A stretch of 64,000 nt of DNA from Chromatiaceae bacterium (GCA_024235215.1 JACKMU010000006.1:186001-250000), one strand, 5' to 3'; numbered from the stretch's first letter, positions 15,408 through 24,115 are shown. Translations and numbers: made by a program. Notes: generated by a model from the letters alone, not told the origin.

Positions 15408-17075
15408 TTACAGTGCCAACAGCAGCAACAGCGCAGTGGGGAGTAGCAGCTGATACCAGGGTGTGGGTACCGGGTCGATCATCTGGGTGGTACTCCACGC
15501 GCCGGTGTAACCGTCGGATTCTACTGTGCGCACGCGAAAATAGGAGAGCATGGCCGGGCGCTCCGCTTCCCACAGGGGCAGCTCCAGATGTTGGTCCTGA
15601 AGAATACTTTGGAACTCGCTATCCTGTGCAAACTGGACCTGATACGTTCGTCCCTCACCAGCGTTCGGCCAGCGCAGCCGAATCCGCGTCTCATCCCCTT
15701 CACTGGATACCTGCGGCTCGCTCGGTGCCGGCTTCAAAGTGAACGGTTGATTTTCGCTGTAAGGCCCCTCTTCAGTGTCGCTCTGTGAGGCGAGACGCCA
15801 GATATAGTCACCCGGCGCCAAGGCTTCAGGCGTAAAACGGTTCCCTGGGAAGTCCTTGAAGTCGAGCAATGGTGCTGCCTGTTTATCCTGGAACAGTTGA
15901 AAGTGAATGCGGCTGATGCCCACTGGACGGGTCCATTCGAAGGTGGGAAGTTCGCTGCGCACTACCTGCGCCGAATCCGGGGCGACCGTCAGCGGTGGTT
16001 GTGGTTGCGCATCCAGCAACAGGCTGCGAGTGCTCTCAACGCCCTCCAATCCAGCGCTGTCTATCGCACGCAGGTGCAATCGCCAACGGCCGTCACCCAA
16101 CAGATCCGTACTCACTCCGGTGCGTGTGGTTACCTCGTCGAGCAGTGATATCCCAGACCCGTCGGCTCTTATCTGCAGGCGGTATTTTTGCGCACCTTTC
16201 ACTGTCTGCCACTTTATTTCGACCGGGAACTTGCGTGAATACTCTTCCGGTGTCTCAAACTTGGGTGCCTGCAGCAACACTTTCGGGGGGGTGGGCGGCT
16301 CTCCCTGCTGTACCGTGGTTCCGTATCCGGCGGCTATATTGCGGTTGCGCCCACTACCCGCCACCGCTACCGATCCGGAGAGCACCTCGATACGCGAGAG
16401 CTTTGTCTCCTCGCTGTCTATGCTGGTTCGAAAATCGGTTCCACGCACAGCGGTACTGGCTGACGGCGTGGTGATTTCGAAGCGAGTTCCCCGCTTGATG
16501 ATCCGGTTTTCGGTGCGGCCCGACTTCAGTTCGAGTTTGCTGTCCGCAAGTCCGGTGTCCGAGAACTTCTCGACACGCTTGAGTATCACCTGCGTGTTGC
16601 GACCGAGAAAGAGCATCGATCCGTCCGCGTATTCGATCACTGCAGTGGCATCGTCGCCGATATTTATCTGATCACCAGCGCTCAGCAAAGCATCACTCTG
16701 CAGCGGTTTGGTTAAACCATCGGCGGCGCTGATGTAGCTGGCTGAACCCACTACCTCCTTCACGCGCACGTTGGCTGCCTCCGTCTTCAGCCAGCTCACC
16801 GGTATCATGAGCGCACTACCCGGCGGCAGCTGGCGCGGCCGGTCGATCTTGTTGAGGCGCAGCAGCGGCTGCCAGTACTGCATACCGTGCATCAGCCTCT
16901 CGGTAATGCTCCATGGATTGTCTCCGGGCACCACAAAGTAGCGCAGCATCGCCTCTTCGGCCGCCGCACCACTCTGCCACGGGTTCAATGTCAGGAGCGC
17001 AGTGAGTGCGGTGAAACGGAGCACGCATTTTTTCCATGCACGCTGTGGAGGGAGGCTGTCAGCTGCGTATTTCAT
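15408..17075 (-). CDS. LysM and FecR-domain periplasmic protein
   Basis: A 555-residue protein; the ATG at 17075 is chosen because it begins the segment leading into a signal sequence (FTALTALLTLNPWQSGAAAE), while the frame extends upstream without one. A LysM-like unit follows (about residues 43-92: YFVVPGDNPWSITERLM to PPGSALMIPVSWL). Then comes a FecR domain (about 130-235: DQINIGDDATAVIEYADGS, TRFEITTPSASTAVRGTDFR, VLSGSVAV). The C-terminal half holds fibronectin-III-like beta repeats with IKWQTVKGAQKYRLQI, and it ends in a hydrophobic helix (WYQLLLPTALLLLLAL). LysM suggests peptidoglycan binding. Such proteins often pair with signalling enzymes, and a hybrid kinase lies directly upstream on the same strand. 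Confidence 0.8.
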   Translation of the reverse strand: MKYAADSLPPQRAWKKCVLRFTALTALLTLNPWQSGAAAEEAMLRYFVVPGDNPWSITERLMHGMQYWQPLLRLNKIDRPRQLPPGSALMIPVSWLKTEAANVRVKEVVGSASYISAADGLTKPLQSDALLSAGDQINIGDDATAVIEYADGSMLFLGRNTQVILKRVEKFSDTGLADSKLELKSGRTENRIIKRGTRFEITTPSASTAVRGTDFRTSIDSEETKLSRIEVLSGSVAVAGSGRNRNIAAGYGTTVQQGEPPTPPKVLLQAPKFETPEEYSRKFPVEIKWQTVKGAQKYRLQIRADGSGISLLDEVTTRTGVSTDLLGDGRWRLHLRAIDSAGLEGVESTRSLLLDAQPQPPLTVAPDSAQVVRSELPTFEWTRPVGISRIHFQLFQDKQAAPLLDFKDFPGNRFTPEALAPGDYIWRLASQSDTEEGPYSENQPFTLKPAPSEPQVSSEGDETRIRLRWPNAGEGRTYQVQFAQDSEFQSILQDQHLELPLWEAERPAMLSYFRVRTVESDGYTGAWSTTQMIDPVPTPWYQLLLPTALLLLLAL

Positions 17076-17170
17076 CTCTTCGGAACCTGCTCTCTTTGGG
17101 GAGTTGGATAAATGTTCCACCCTGCCTGAAAGGTAGATTGTGCTGCGGTAAATCAGAAAAATACCATAGT

Positions 17171-19756
17171 TTAACCGCAAATCCGGTCGAGGTCGCGGCG
17201 TGTGCGGATAAACCAAGTGTTTACAACCCGCAGCCGCGCTCGCATTGCATGCTGATCGAGCTGCTCCACCTCCTCTACGAGACTGCCGGCCAGCAGGGAA
17301 AGCTGGTTGGCCCCGACATTATCACTGGCCGATTTGATGCTGTGCGCGAGGCGTGTCAGCTCATTTCTGTCGAACCTGTCGATCGCACTGGGGAACTGCT
17401 CCAGCAGCGTTTCGATACTGGTAATCACCGCAGGGATAAGCTGATTGAAATCCTCACCCAATTCCGTGCGCATCTCCGCCAATTTCTGTCGATTGATGGC
17501 TGAGCCATCCGCGCCTGACGTGGGTGTGGAGCATGCTTGTTCATTCTCCGCTGTACCAGCTGTCACCACACTGGGAAGCCAGTGATCCAGCGTGGCAGCC
17601 AATGCATTCCGGGTATAAGGTTTGGATAAGTGGTCATCCAGGCCTGTGGCGGTAAAGTGTTGTGAGTGCGCTTCATACCCCATCCCGGCAGTGAGTCCGA
17701 TGATAGGGGTCTGGCGACCGTCGGCATAGCTACGCATCTCACTTAACGTGTGAGAACCCTCCATTTCCTGCATCTGGCAATCCATGAAAACGATATCGTA
17801 AGTGCCGTTTCGCCACTTTTCCAACGCTTCTTTACCGTCAGCCGCGAGATCGACCACCATACCGAGCTGGCGGAGAAAGGTTTGGGCTATGCGACGATTG
17901 GCTTCGCTAACTTCGACAACCAGCGCGTGCCCGTTGAACAATCTTGATGTCTGCGCAGCAGCGTTGGGTTGGCTGTGGATGGGCTGGGCCGGTGCAAACG
18001 CTATTTCGAACCAGAAGGTGGATCCCGCACCGGGTACACTGGAGAAGCCGATCTCACCACCCATCAGCGAGATCAGCTGTCTGCAGATGGCGAGACCGAG
18101 TCCGGTTCCACCGTAACGGCGTGTAATGCTGCTGTCTGCCTGATAAAAGGGCTGAAAAAGCCGCTTCTGAACCTCTTCGCTGATACCGATGCCGGTATCC
18201 TGAATGGTAACACGTACCGTAACCTGCTGATCCGTACCTGGCAGCTGACGCACCCGGATAACTATCTCTCCCTGTTGGGTGAATTTAATCGCATTGCCAA
18301 TGAGATTCGTCAGTACCTGGCGCAAGCGCCCGGCGTCGCCGACAAGTTGTTTCGGGCACGCCGGATCAAGGTCCAGGATCAGTTGCAAACTGCGTTCGTT
18401 GGCCTTCGGCGCCAGTAGGTGCAGTACATCCCCGATCACGCGTTGCAGATGGAAACTGACCAGATCGAGCTCCATTTTTCCCGCTTCCGCCTTGGAGAAA
18501 TCCAGTATCGAGTCGATGATCCCGAGCAGAGCTCGTCCGGAGTGCCGAATAACCTGCAGAAATTCACGCTGCTCATCTTCCAGCGGGGTGTCGAGCAACA
18601 GATCGGCCATGCCGAGAATTCCGTTCATCGGTGTGCGCAATTCGTGGCTCACAGTGGCGAGAAAATCACTTTTGGCCCGGTTAGCGGCCTCTGCCTCACT
18701 GCTTGCCCGCAGGATCTGTGCCTCTATCCGTTTTCTCTCGGAGATGTTTTTGTGCACTCCGCGCAAACCCTGTAAACGGCCGCTGTCGTCCAGCAATGGG
18801 AGTGCATTGGTCAGCAGACAAACGGCTGCACCGGAACGGGTCAGGTGCCAGCTTTCCAGGTCGACGATAGGTCTGGCGGAGCGCAGCAGCGGCGCAACGG
18901 CTCTGCGGACTCGGAAAGCCTCTACCGGTGACATCAGTGCAAATGGCGATCTTCCCAGCAACTGCTCCGGTGTATAGCCGATCAATTCCGCGACCCTGCC
19001 GGAAGCGTAGCTATACCGGCCTGTTGCATCGGTTTCCCAGACCCAGTCGGATGAGCTCATCGTCACATCTCTGAATCGTTGTTCGCTGCTGTGCAGTAGC
19101 TGGTTGCTGGATTTCAGGGCAACCAGCATGGCGCGGATTTCGATCCGCTGGGCGATGGAGTCCTTTAGCACCCGGTGATAGCGCAGGAAGGAGACCAGCA
19201 AGATAAAGGTGAACAGCAGGGTGATCCAACCCATGAATGCGTGGTCGGGTGTGCCCTGCAGAAAGTGCGCGCAAACCAGCGCCCCCAGAATTGGCAGTGA
19301 AAAAGCCAAAAACGCACCTGGGATCGCAGCATTGGTAGCGACGGCGCCGGCACAGATACCCCCTAGCAGCAGCGTTGCCAGGCTTTGCGTTGTCAGCGTT
19401 CCGTAGCTGACAGCCAACAACGCGCCACAACCCCAGATCAGACCAGTGGCACCCGATCCATAGATGAACCACTGGCCCCAACTGTCAGCCCGAATCTCTT
19501 TTTGCTGGTCAGCCCGATAGCGGATGAGCAGTAGTCCGCGTGCCAGCGTGGTCGATGCTGCGGCGAAGATCCAGGCCAGCAGCAGGTAGGTGGGTACCTG
19601 ATCCTGAATCAGATAAGCGAAGAAGAGGGTGAGCAGCAGGTTGGCCAGCAGGCCGAAACCGGCATTGGTGTAGAGCAGATGGACCTGCTCGCTTAACAGC
19701 GAGCGCGCTGCTTGCTCGGGAACGGACTCCGCCGGTTTCGTTTCGGTCAGCGCCAT
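17171..19756 (-). CDS. Hybrid sensor histidine kinase with PAS, receiver and HPt domains
   Basis: An 861-residue BarA-like phosphorelay protein. About six membrane helices span residues 30-195 without an obvious large periplasmic domain. A PAS domain follows (about 225-345, DWVWETDATGRYSYASGRV), then HisKA with VSHELRTPMNGILG (His371), HATPase with NLIGNAIKFT, DTGIGIS and GGTGLGLAIC, a receiver domain (about 608-725; Asp659 in FMDCQMQEM, Lys712), and an HPt domain with LAHSIKSASDNVGA (His805). The receiver begins VVEVSEANRR: one of the paired acidic Mg-binding residues is Val, which may weaken phosphorylation there. No response regulator is adjacent. The BarA/GacS link to the small RNA at 4.8 kb is only inference. 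Confidence 0.92.
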   Translation of the reverse strand: MALTETKPAESVPEQAARSLLSEQVHLLYTNAGFGLLANLLLTLFFAYLIQDQVPTYLLLAWIFAAASTTLARGLLLIRYRADQQKEIRADSWGQWFIYGSGATGLIWGCGALLAVSYGTLTTQSLATLLLGGICAGAVATNAAIPGAFLAFSLPILGALVCAHFLQGTPDHAFMGWITLLFTFILLVSFLRYHRVLKDSIAQRIEIRAMLVALKSSNQLLHSSEQRFRDVTMSSSDWVWETDATGRYSYASGRVAELIGYTPEQLLGRSPFALMSPVEAFRVRRAVAPLLRSARPIVDLESWHLTRSGAAVCLLTNALPLLDDSGRLQGLRGVHKNISERKRIEAQILRASSEAEAANRAKSDFLATVSHELRTPMNGILGMADLLLDTPLEDEQREFLQVIRHSGRALLGIIDSILDFSKAEAGKMELDLVSFHLQRVIGDVLHLLAPKANERSLQLILDLDPACPKQLVGDAGRLRQVLTNLIGNAIKFTQQGEIVIRVRQLPGTDQQVTVRVTIQDTGIGISEEVQKRLFQPFYQADSSITRRYGGTGLGLAICRQLISLMGGEIGFSSVPGAGSTFWFEIAFAPAQPIHSQPNAAAQTSRLFNGHALVVEVSEANRRIAQTFLRQLGMVVDLAADGKEALEKWRNGTYDIVFMDCQMQEMEGSHTLSEMRSYADGRQTPIIGLTAGMGYEAHSQHFTATGLDDHLSKPYTRNALAATLDHWLPSVVTAGTAENEQACSTPTSGADGSAINRQKLAEMRTELGEDFNQLIPAVITSIETLLEQFPSAIDRFDRNELTRLAHSIKSASDNVGANQLSLLAGSLVEEVEQLDQHAMRARLRVVNTWFIRTRRDLDRICG

Positions 19757-19944
19757 GGTGCGATCGAGGCAGTCAGCTTCATTGGTGAAATCAGTTTTAC
19801 ATACGTTAAATTTGCCACAGGGATGCCCGGTTCACGCTGCGGGCCGAGCGAGTGGCGCGCCATCGATGCTCCATGCACGCATCCGGTCCCCGCCACCCTA
19901 TTCGATAGTTAGCGTCCGGCGCCGGTGAAAACTGATAAGGGTCA

Positions 19945-20241
19945 TTAGGTATAGACGTTCAGGTATTTGAGGCAGATAACGCGCAGACAGGAAGCCAGGT
20001 TCTTGTCATTCGCAACCAGGCAGTGATCGTGGATTTGTTGAATCAGTTCCGGTAGCAACAGTCCCTCCTCGGCGGCCATCACGTCAAGGACGCTCCAGAA
20101 AGCCCGTTCCAGGCGTACCGTGGTGGAGTGGCCGTGGATTCTGAATCCCCGCTTCTCCGGAATGAACTCAGATATCTGATCCGTCGTGCAGGCGTTGAAC
20201 ATATGCGCCAGCACATTGTTCGGTTCGATGTAGATTGCCAC
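19945..20241 (-). CDS. Ribbon-helix-helix domain protein
   Basis: A 98-residue protein with a C-terminal RHH_4-type DNA-binding fold: RGFRIHGHSTTVRLERAFWS, then VLDVMAAEEGLLLPELIQQI and ASCLRVICLKYLN. Its N-terminus (IYIEPNNVLAHMFNACTTDQI) is unlike family members I recall. It is divergent from the sulfur operon that begins about 230 bases to its right, so it could regulate that operon; this is inference from position. Confidence 0.75.
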   Translation of the reverse strand: MAIYIEPNNVLAHMFNACTTDQISEFIPEKRGFRIHGHSTTVRLERAFWSVLDVMAAEEGLLLPELIQQIHDHCLVANDKNLASCLRVICLKYLNVYT

Positions 20242-20470
20242 TCAAATCTCCTTGCCCAGAAATTGATCAGACCCATCGGCTCATCTTAACACGCAACAAA
20301 TTGCCGACCTTCTATACTGAACAGGATGGAGAGTCGGCATCGGGAAAAGCGTTTGACGTTGGCAATAAATACCACCGGTGCGTGTTGCAGTCGCCTTAGT
20401 ATCCACAGGGCATTCGGCCTGCAGGAATTTGTGATCAACCTGCTGCTACCAAAGGGGGAGAATCGTCGAT

Positions 20471-20962
20471 ATGGAGTTTTTCCGAAAAACACTCGATCCG
20501 GTGATCGCACTGGCGGTGATTGCCGTACTCGACATTTTCATGTTTCTGATCATCGGCGCCTGGACCGTGGGTGGTGGCGAGACCATGATGACAGGACTGG
20601 CGGCACAAGCGATTCTCGGTGATGAACTGCAGCGCATTCCGTTCTGGACGATGGTATTCAAGCCGGATCCCGGATACTGGAAGATCTATATCAGTCTGGG
20701 CATGCTGTTCGGAGCCTTTGTCGGTGCCGTGTTGAGTAAGGAGTTCTACCTGCGCTATCCACGCCATCTCTCTGAATGGGTGCTGATCACCATCGGTGGG
20801 CTGCTGATGGGTTTCGGCATACGCCTCGCTTTCGTTTGCAACGTCTCCACCTTCTTCGGCCTGACACCGGAGATGAATCTTGGCGGCTACCTTGCGATCA
20901 GCGGCATCATTGCTGGAGCCTGGGTGGGCTCGATGATCTACAAAAGAATATTGGAGGGGTGA
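20471..20962 (+). CDS. YeeE/YedE-family half transporter, first subunit
   Basis: A 163-residue membrane protein with about four helices, half the length of full YeeE/YedE (TsuA-like) thiosulfate transporters. The diagnostic stretch is GGLLMGFGIRLAFVCNVSTF, which carries the conserved Cys in the pore region (GxRxAxxC), followed by LGGYLAISGIIAGAW. Two-gene PmpA/PmpB-type pairs are known; here the second half follows three bases after the stop. Predicted role: passage of thiosulfate or a sulfane-sulfur species across the inner membrane. First gene of a same-strand run ending at 25958. Confidence 0.88.
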   Translation: MEFFRKTLDPVIALAVIAVLDIFMFLIIGAWTVGGGETMMTGLAAQAILGDELQRIPFWTMVFKPDPGYWKIYISLGMLFGAFVGAVLSKEFYLRYPRHLSEWVLITIGGLLMGFGIRLAFVCNVSTFFGLTPEMNLGGYLAISGIIAGAWVGSMIYKRILEG

Positions 20963-20965
20963 TCC

Positions 20966-21556
20966 GTGTCGATTGTCGGGGAGTGTCTGGTTGCTTTTAT
21001 TTTTGGTTCGGTGGTGGGATTGCTGGTGCAGCGGTCGCGCTTCTGCAATACCGCCGCGCTGCGCGATGCGATCCTGTTCAAGACCTACCGCAACACCAAA
21101 GCGCTGCTGGTGGCGATGATGATTCTGACCATCGGATTCACCGGCTTCCTTACTCTGGGCGATGGCAATCCGATGCATTTCGATGTCGGTCTGAACCAGA
21201 TGGTGGGACTGTTTCTGTTCGGGGTTGGCATGGTGCTGGCGGGTGCCTGCACGGTGTCGACCTGGGTGAAGAGCGGTGAGGGGAATGTTGGTGCGGTTTG
21301 GGCACTGCTGTTCACCTTTATAGGCATGTTTCTGTTTTCACTGCTATGGTCATATAACTACTGGCCGCCAGCTCCGGTCAGCATGACCGGAGAGCCCAAT
21401 CTGGCGGCGCTCCAGCTCGGATACAGCAATGCGGCGACGCTGCAGGAGAAATACGGTATCCCGGCTATCGTCTTCGGCATTGGCCAGACGCTGGTGTTGT
21501 TGGTTATCTACCGGGCGATTCTGCGCAAAGAGCGGCAACAGCCGGGGTCGAAGTAA
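20966..21556 (+). CDS. YeeE/YedE-family half transporter, second subunit
   Basis: A 196-residue partner of the preceding protein with five or so helices. Motifs are GLLVQRSRFCNTAALRDAIL (first conserved Cys) and GVGMVLAGACTVSTWVKSGEG (second conserved Cys), which match the two inverted halves of YeeE/YedE. It begins with GTG (the codon annotated as M) just after GGAGGGGTGATCC. The paired conserved cysteines fit a persulfide or thiosulfate relay within the membrane. Confidence 0.88.
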   Translation: MSIVGECLVAFIFGSVVGLLVQRSRFCNTAALRDAILFKTYRNTKALLVAMMILTIGFTGFLTLGDGNPMHFDVGLNQMVGLFLFGVGMVLAGACTVSTWVKSGEGNVGAVWALLFTFIGMFLFSLLWSYNYWPPAPVSMTGEPNLAALQLGYSNAATLQEKYGIPAIVFGIGQTLVLLVIYRAILRKERQQPGSK

Positions 21557-21611
21557 TACAGCGCATGCGTTTTTTGAACCAGGATATCTAGTAATCGAGA
21601 GGTGCAGCTAC

Positions 21612-21917
21612 ATGTTTGGTTTTGGCAAAAAAGAGAAGGAGAGCAAGGGCGGTCCGGTGGGTGAGGTCACCTTGGATAATGGCACACGGGTGACTGTTGC
21701 CCAGCGTGTCGACTGCATCGGAGACTCCTGCCCGCGGCCGCAGTTGATGACCAAGAAGGCGCTGAGTTCCGCAGACTCAGGAGATGTGATCGAGGTGCTG
21801 GTGGACAACTCCTCTTCACTGGAAGCGATTCCACCGATGCTCAACGGCCTGGGAGCGACGCTGCTGGAAACCAGGAAGAGCGATCGCCATTGGGGCATTT
21901 ACGTCCGTAAAAACTAG
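21612..21917 (+). CDS. TusA-family sulfur carrier protein
   Basis: A 101-residue protein with the TusA/SirA fold. The carrier motif CPxP is present in CIGDSCPRPQLMTKKAL; the remainder (VIEVLVDNSSSLEAIPPMLNGLGATLLETRK) fits the family. It has an N-terminal extension of about 30 residues rich in Lys and Gly (FGFGKKEKESKGGPVGEV) not present in classic TusA. The start at 21612 follows GAGGTGCAGCTAC. It is expected to carry persulfide in the cytosol between the membrane transporter and the DsrE-like or rhodanese proteins of this operon. Confidence 0.9.
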   Translation: MFGFGKKEKESKGGPVGEVTLDNGTRVTVAQRVDCIGDSCPRPQLMTKKALSSADSGDVIEVLVDNSSSLEAIPPMLNGLGATLLETRKSDRHWGIYVRKN

Positions 21918-21963
21918 GACAACGGAAGCCAGGGGATCTCCAAACAGGAGCGGAACGAGCAGC

Positions 21964-22164
21964 ATGCTGAATCTTACCCGATACTATATATACGCCATTT
22001 GCCTGGTTTGCTGCGCAAGCCTGCTCTATATCTATGGCCTCCCACCCGATAGTCTGAGACAGACAAGGGACGGTGTCCCCTTTTTTACCCCGCCGGTGAT
22101 TCATCCGGAGACCGGCGAACCGCTGGATCTGGGGGAACTGGTGCGCCACTTCAAGGGGGAGTGA
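21964..22164 (+). CDS. Small single-helix membrane protein of the sulfur operon
   Basis: A 66-residue protein with one N-terminal membrane helix (YYIYAICLVCCASLLYIYGL) containing two adjacent Cys, and a short soluble tail (TPPVIHPETGEPLDLGELV). A good ribosome-binding site (AGGAG) precedes it. Family not recognised. With the next two genes it forms a set of three tiny membrane proteins inside the sulfur-relay operon, possibly accessory subunits of the YeeE/YedE pair. Confidence 0.7.
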   Translation: MLNLTRYYIYAICLVCCASLLYIYGLPPDSLRQTRDGVPFFTPPVIHPETGEPLDLGELVRHFKGE

Positions 22165-22168
22165 ATTC

Positions 22169-22261
22169 ATGGCTTTTGACATTGAAACCGTAGCGCAGCT
22201 GATCATGTTCATCGTGGCCTTCGCCGGGATCTACCTGGGATTGGTCAGAGATTCGAGCTGA
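22169..22261 (+). CDS. 30-residue membrane peptide
   Basis: A very short gene: ATG at 22169, four bases after the previous stop, with AAGGGGGA upstream, and TGA at 22259-22261. The product reads MAFDIETVAQLIMFIVAFAG then IYLGLVRDSS: a single membrane helix with acidic N-terminus and charged C-terminus. The spacing to the flanking genes (4 and 10 bases) and the ribosome-binding site argue that it is translated. No homologue recognised. Confidence 0.6.
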   Translation: MAFDIETVAQLIMFIVAFAGIYLGLVRDSS

Positions 22262-22271
22262 GGTGATCTGA

Positions 22272-22538
22272 ATGGACCGTGCGAGCCTGTTGTTTTGTAC
22301 CCTCTCTTTGGCACTGAGCCTGTTGATCTCCATACTGTTCTTTCCCCTGGCGACGCTTACCCAGAAAGAACTGGAAGCTTCCCGGCTGCCGGTTCCGGCC
22401 GAGGAGATGGGGGATCTGGATCTGGGCGATTTTGGTAGCGTCAGCGTACCCGAACTGGTCGATTATTACCTGGAGAATCCGCCCGACCGGTGGGGCGGCG
22501 AAGCGCCGGTCCGCCAGGTGAGGTTTCAAGGTTGTTGA
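22272..22538 (+). CDS. Small N-terminally anchored membrane protein
   Basis: An 88-residue protein with an N-terminal membrane helix (LLFCTLSLALSLLISILFFPLATL) and a hydrophilic acidic tail (EEMGDLDLGDFGSVSVPELVDYYLENPPD). It lies ten bases after the 30-residue gene and its stop overlaps the possible TTG starts of the next gene. It is the third of three small membrane proteins here. Function unknown. Confidence 0.65.
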   Translation: MDRASLLFCTLSLALSLLISILFFPLATLTQKELEASRLPVPAEEMGDLDLGDFGSVSVPELVDYYLENPPDRWGGEAPVRQVRFQGC

Positions 22539-23533
22539 GAACCGGCCACCGAGAGCGCCTGTCAGCCATACTCAGCTTGCTGCTGTTGGCAACCGGCGCC
22601 AGGGGTGACGCTTTGGCCGGTGAACCACCGTTGGTCTTTCTCTCCACAGTGCCAGAGATGGAGCGCTTTGACCGGGTGCTCGATACCCGCGCGGTGGGAC
22701 TTTGCAGCAAAAGTTCCGTCGCTGGCGCCCGCTGTTTGTCGCCCGGGGAGATTCTCGGTCCGCACCGGCGATTTCCCAGCATCAGCGGGTTGCTTTGGCT
22801 GCTCGGTAGTGCCGGGCTGAATGGTGGCGAGCGGGTACTGGTCATCGGTGACGACCGCACGAGTCGAGATTTCGTTGCCGGTCTGCTCTATCTGACCGGT
22901 CAAGCACAGGTGGCGGTGCTGGATGAGCGCATTACTGGTGGAAGGCTTTCTCTGAGCGGCCGTGGACAGTTGCACAGCAGTCTCCGGGAGCGGGTCTACA
23001 CGGCGCCGATACGCGCCGACCGGATTTTGTTACGAAGTGAGCTGCTGAGGCTGTTGCGCAGTGCGACTCCACCGGTGCTGCTGGATGGACGCAGTGAAGC
23101 TGAATACTGGGGTGCGCGGGTCCGTGGCAGTAGAGGAGGGCACCTGCCAGGTGCGCAAAACTTTGCCGTTTCTTCGGTCAGGGAGTTGGCTGCCAGCGGC
23201 GTCGAGTTTCCGCGGCAGGGTGGCGACCCCGTCGCCTATGCTCATGACAGTTATGAAGGGCTGGCCTATTTGGCGAGACTGGTCGCCGGTGGAATCAATA
23301 CACGCCTCTACCTGGAGGGTTGGTCTGGCTGGGCATCCGACGGCAGTCTGCCGATAGACAGTGCCAGCTATCCCGAGGCAGAGGCTAAAGACAAACGATC
23401 GACTGTATCGCTACCTGACGCCATTGCTGAAGATAACGGATTAAGTGTTACCACGCTGCTTGTGGCTGCCGGTGGTTTTGGTCTGGGAGGATTTCTGCTG
23501 GGACGTCTGACTGTAAGAGGAGGGTCTGTCTGA
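22532..23533 (+). CDS. Membrane-anchored tandem rhodanese-like protein lacking catalytic Cys
   Basis: About 333 residues, start uncertain: TTG at 22532 or 22535 overlapping the previous stop, chosen because they precede a signal-like helix (LSAILSLLLLATGARGDALA). Two rhodanese-like domains follow (about residues 33-150 and 170-280: LLWLLGSAGLNGGERVLVIG; PVLLDGRSEAEYWGARVRG, GGHLPGAQNF), then a C-terminal membrane helix (TTLLVAAGGFGLGGFLLGRL). At both expected active-site loops the catalytic Cys is missing: GDDRTSRDF in the first and YAHDSYEGLAYL in the second. It may be a non-catalytic scaffold or sulfur-binding partner facing the periplasm. Its stop overlaps the next start by one base. Confidence 0.75.
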   Translation: MLRTGHRERLSAILSLLLLATGARGDALAGEPPLVFLSTVPEMERFDRVLDTRAVGLCSKSSVAGARCLSPGEILGPHRRFPSISGLLWLLGSAGLNGGERVLVIGDDRTSRDFVAGLLYLTGQAQVAVLDERITGGRLSLSGRGQLHSSLRERVYTAPIRADRILLRSELLRLLRSATPPVLLDGRSEAEYWGARVRGSRGGHLPGAQNFAVSSVRELAASGVEFPRQGGDPVAYAHDSYEGLAYLARLVAGGINTRLYLEGWSGWASDGSLPIDSASYPEAEAKDKRSTVSLPDAIAEDNGLSVTTLLVAAGGFGLGGFLLGRLTVRGGSV

Positions 23534-23823
23534 TGGAACTGCTGTTGCTGGTTACGCATCCCGAAGCAGGATCGATCGTTCGTGGAATGGCGGAGGCGAG
23601 TCACCGGGCAGGGATCGAATGGGGGGCTTTTTTAACCAATGAGGGGGTCAAATTGCTGCAGGACGGCGCTGTTGTTGCTGCGTTGCAGCAAGCGGCTTGT
23701 GCGCTGGTCTGTCAGGACTCGTGGAACAGGCACATGGCAGGGCAGCCCTGTCCTCTGGAGTTGAACAGCCAGACCGGGAACTCAGCACTGGTAGCGCGGG
23801 CAGCGCATCTGGTCAGTCTATGA
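23533..23823 (+). CDS. Small DsrE-like protein
   Basis: A 96-residue protein with a probable DsrE/TusD-like Rossmann pattern: MELLLLVTHPEAGS, AGIEWGAFLTNEGVKLL, then CALVCQDSWNRHM and NSQTGNSALVARAAHLVSL. Two Cys in ACALVCQ and one in QPCPLE could carry persulfide. It overlaps the rhodanese-like gene by one base. With the next two genes it resembles a DsrE-F-H trio, but sequence similarity is weak. Confidence 0.6.
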   Translation: MELLLLVTHPEAGSIVRGMAEASHRAGIEWGAFLTNEGVKLLQDGAVVAALQQAACALVCQDSWNRHMAGQPCPLELNSQTGNSALVARAAHLVSL

Positions 23824-23833
23824 GGGGTGGGTG

Positions 23834-24115
23834 ATGGAAATGCAGAAGCGCATTCTGGTTCTGGCAAGGCGCGATCATCTCGAGGCAATGCGGGTGGCTG
23901 CCGGGCTGACCATATTCGGACATGAGGTGAGGTTGGTGTTTATGGCAAAACCGGTAACTGAGGAGACCGCAGGCAGTGAGCAGGCCGAACTGCTGGTACT
24001 CGCCGGTATCGAGCCTGAAACCACGGTGGCAGAGATGGATGGTCAACTGCCGTTGCTCGATTGCCGTCAACTCGCCGATGCGATCGCGGCAGCGCAGCAG
24101 GTGGTGAACTTATGA
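23834..24115 (+). CDS. Small DsrE/DsrF-like protein
   Basis: A 93-residue protein beginning MEMQKRILVLARRDHLEAMR and continuing VAAGLTIFGHEVRLVFM, the strand-helix-strand pattern of DsrE/DsrF-like sulfur-relay proteins; the sole Cys is in LLDCRQLADAI near the C-terminus. Start taken at the ATG at 23834 (AGGGG six bases upstream); the GTG at 23831 is less likely. Its stop overlaps the next start (ATGA). Confidence 0.6.
   Translation: MEMQKRILVLARRDHLEAMRVAAGLTIFGHEVRLVFMAKPVTEETAGSEQAELLVLAGIEPETTVAEMDGQLPLLDCRQLADAIAAAQQVVNL

Noticed and set aside
20435..21178. 247-codon minus-strand frame over the YeeE/YedE genes
   Set aside because: Gln/His-rich shadow of membrane-protein coding; the plus-strand products have clear family motifs.
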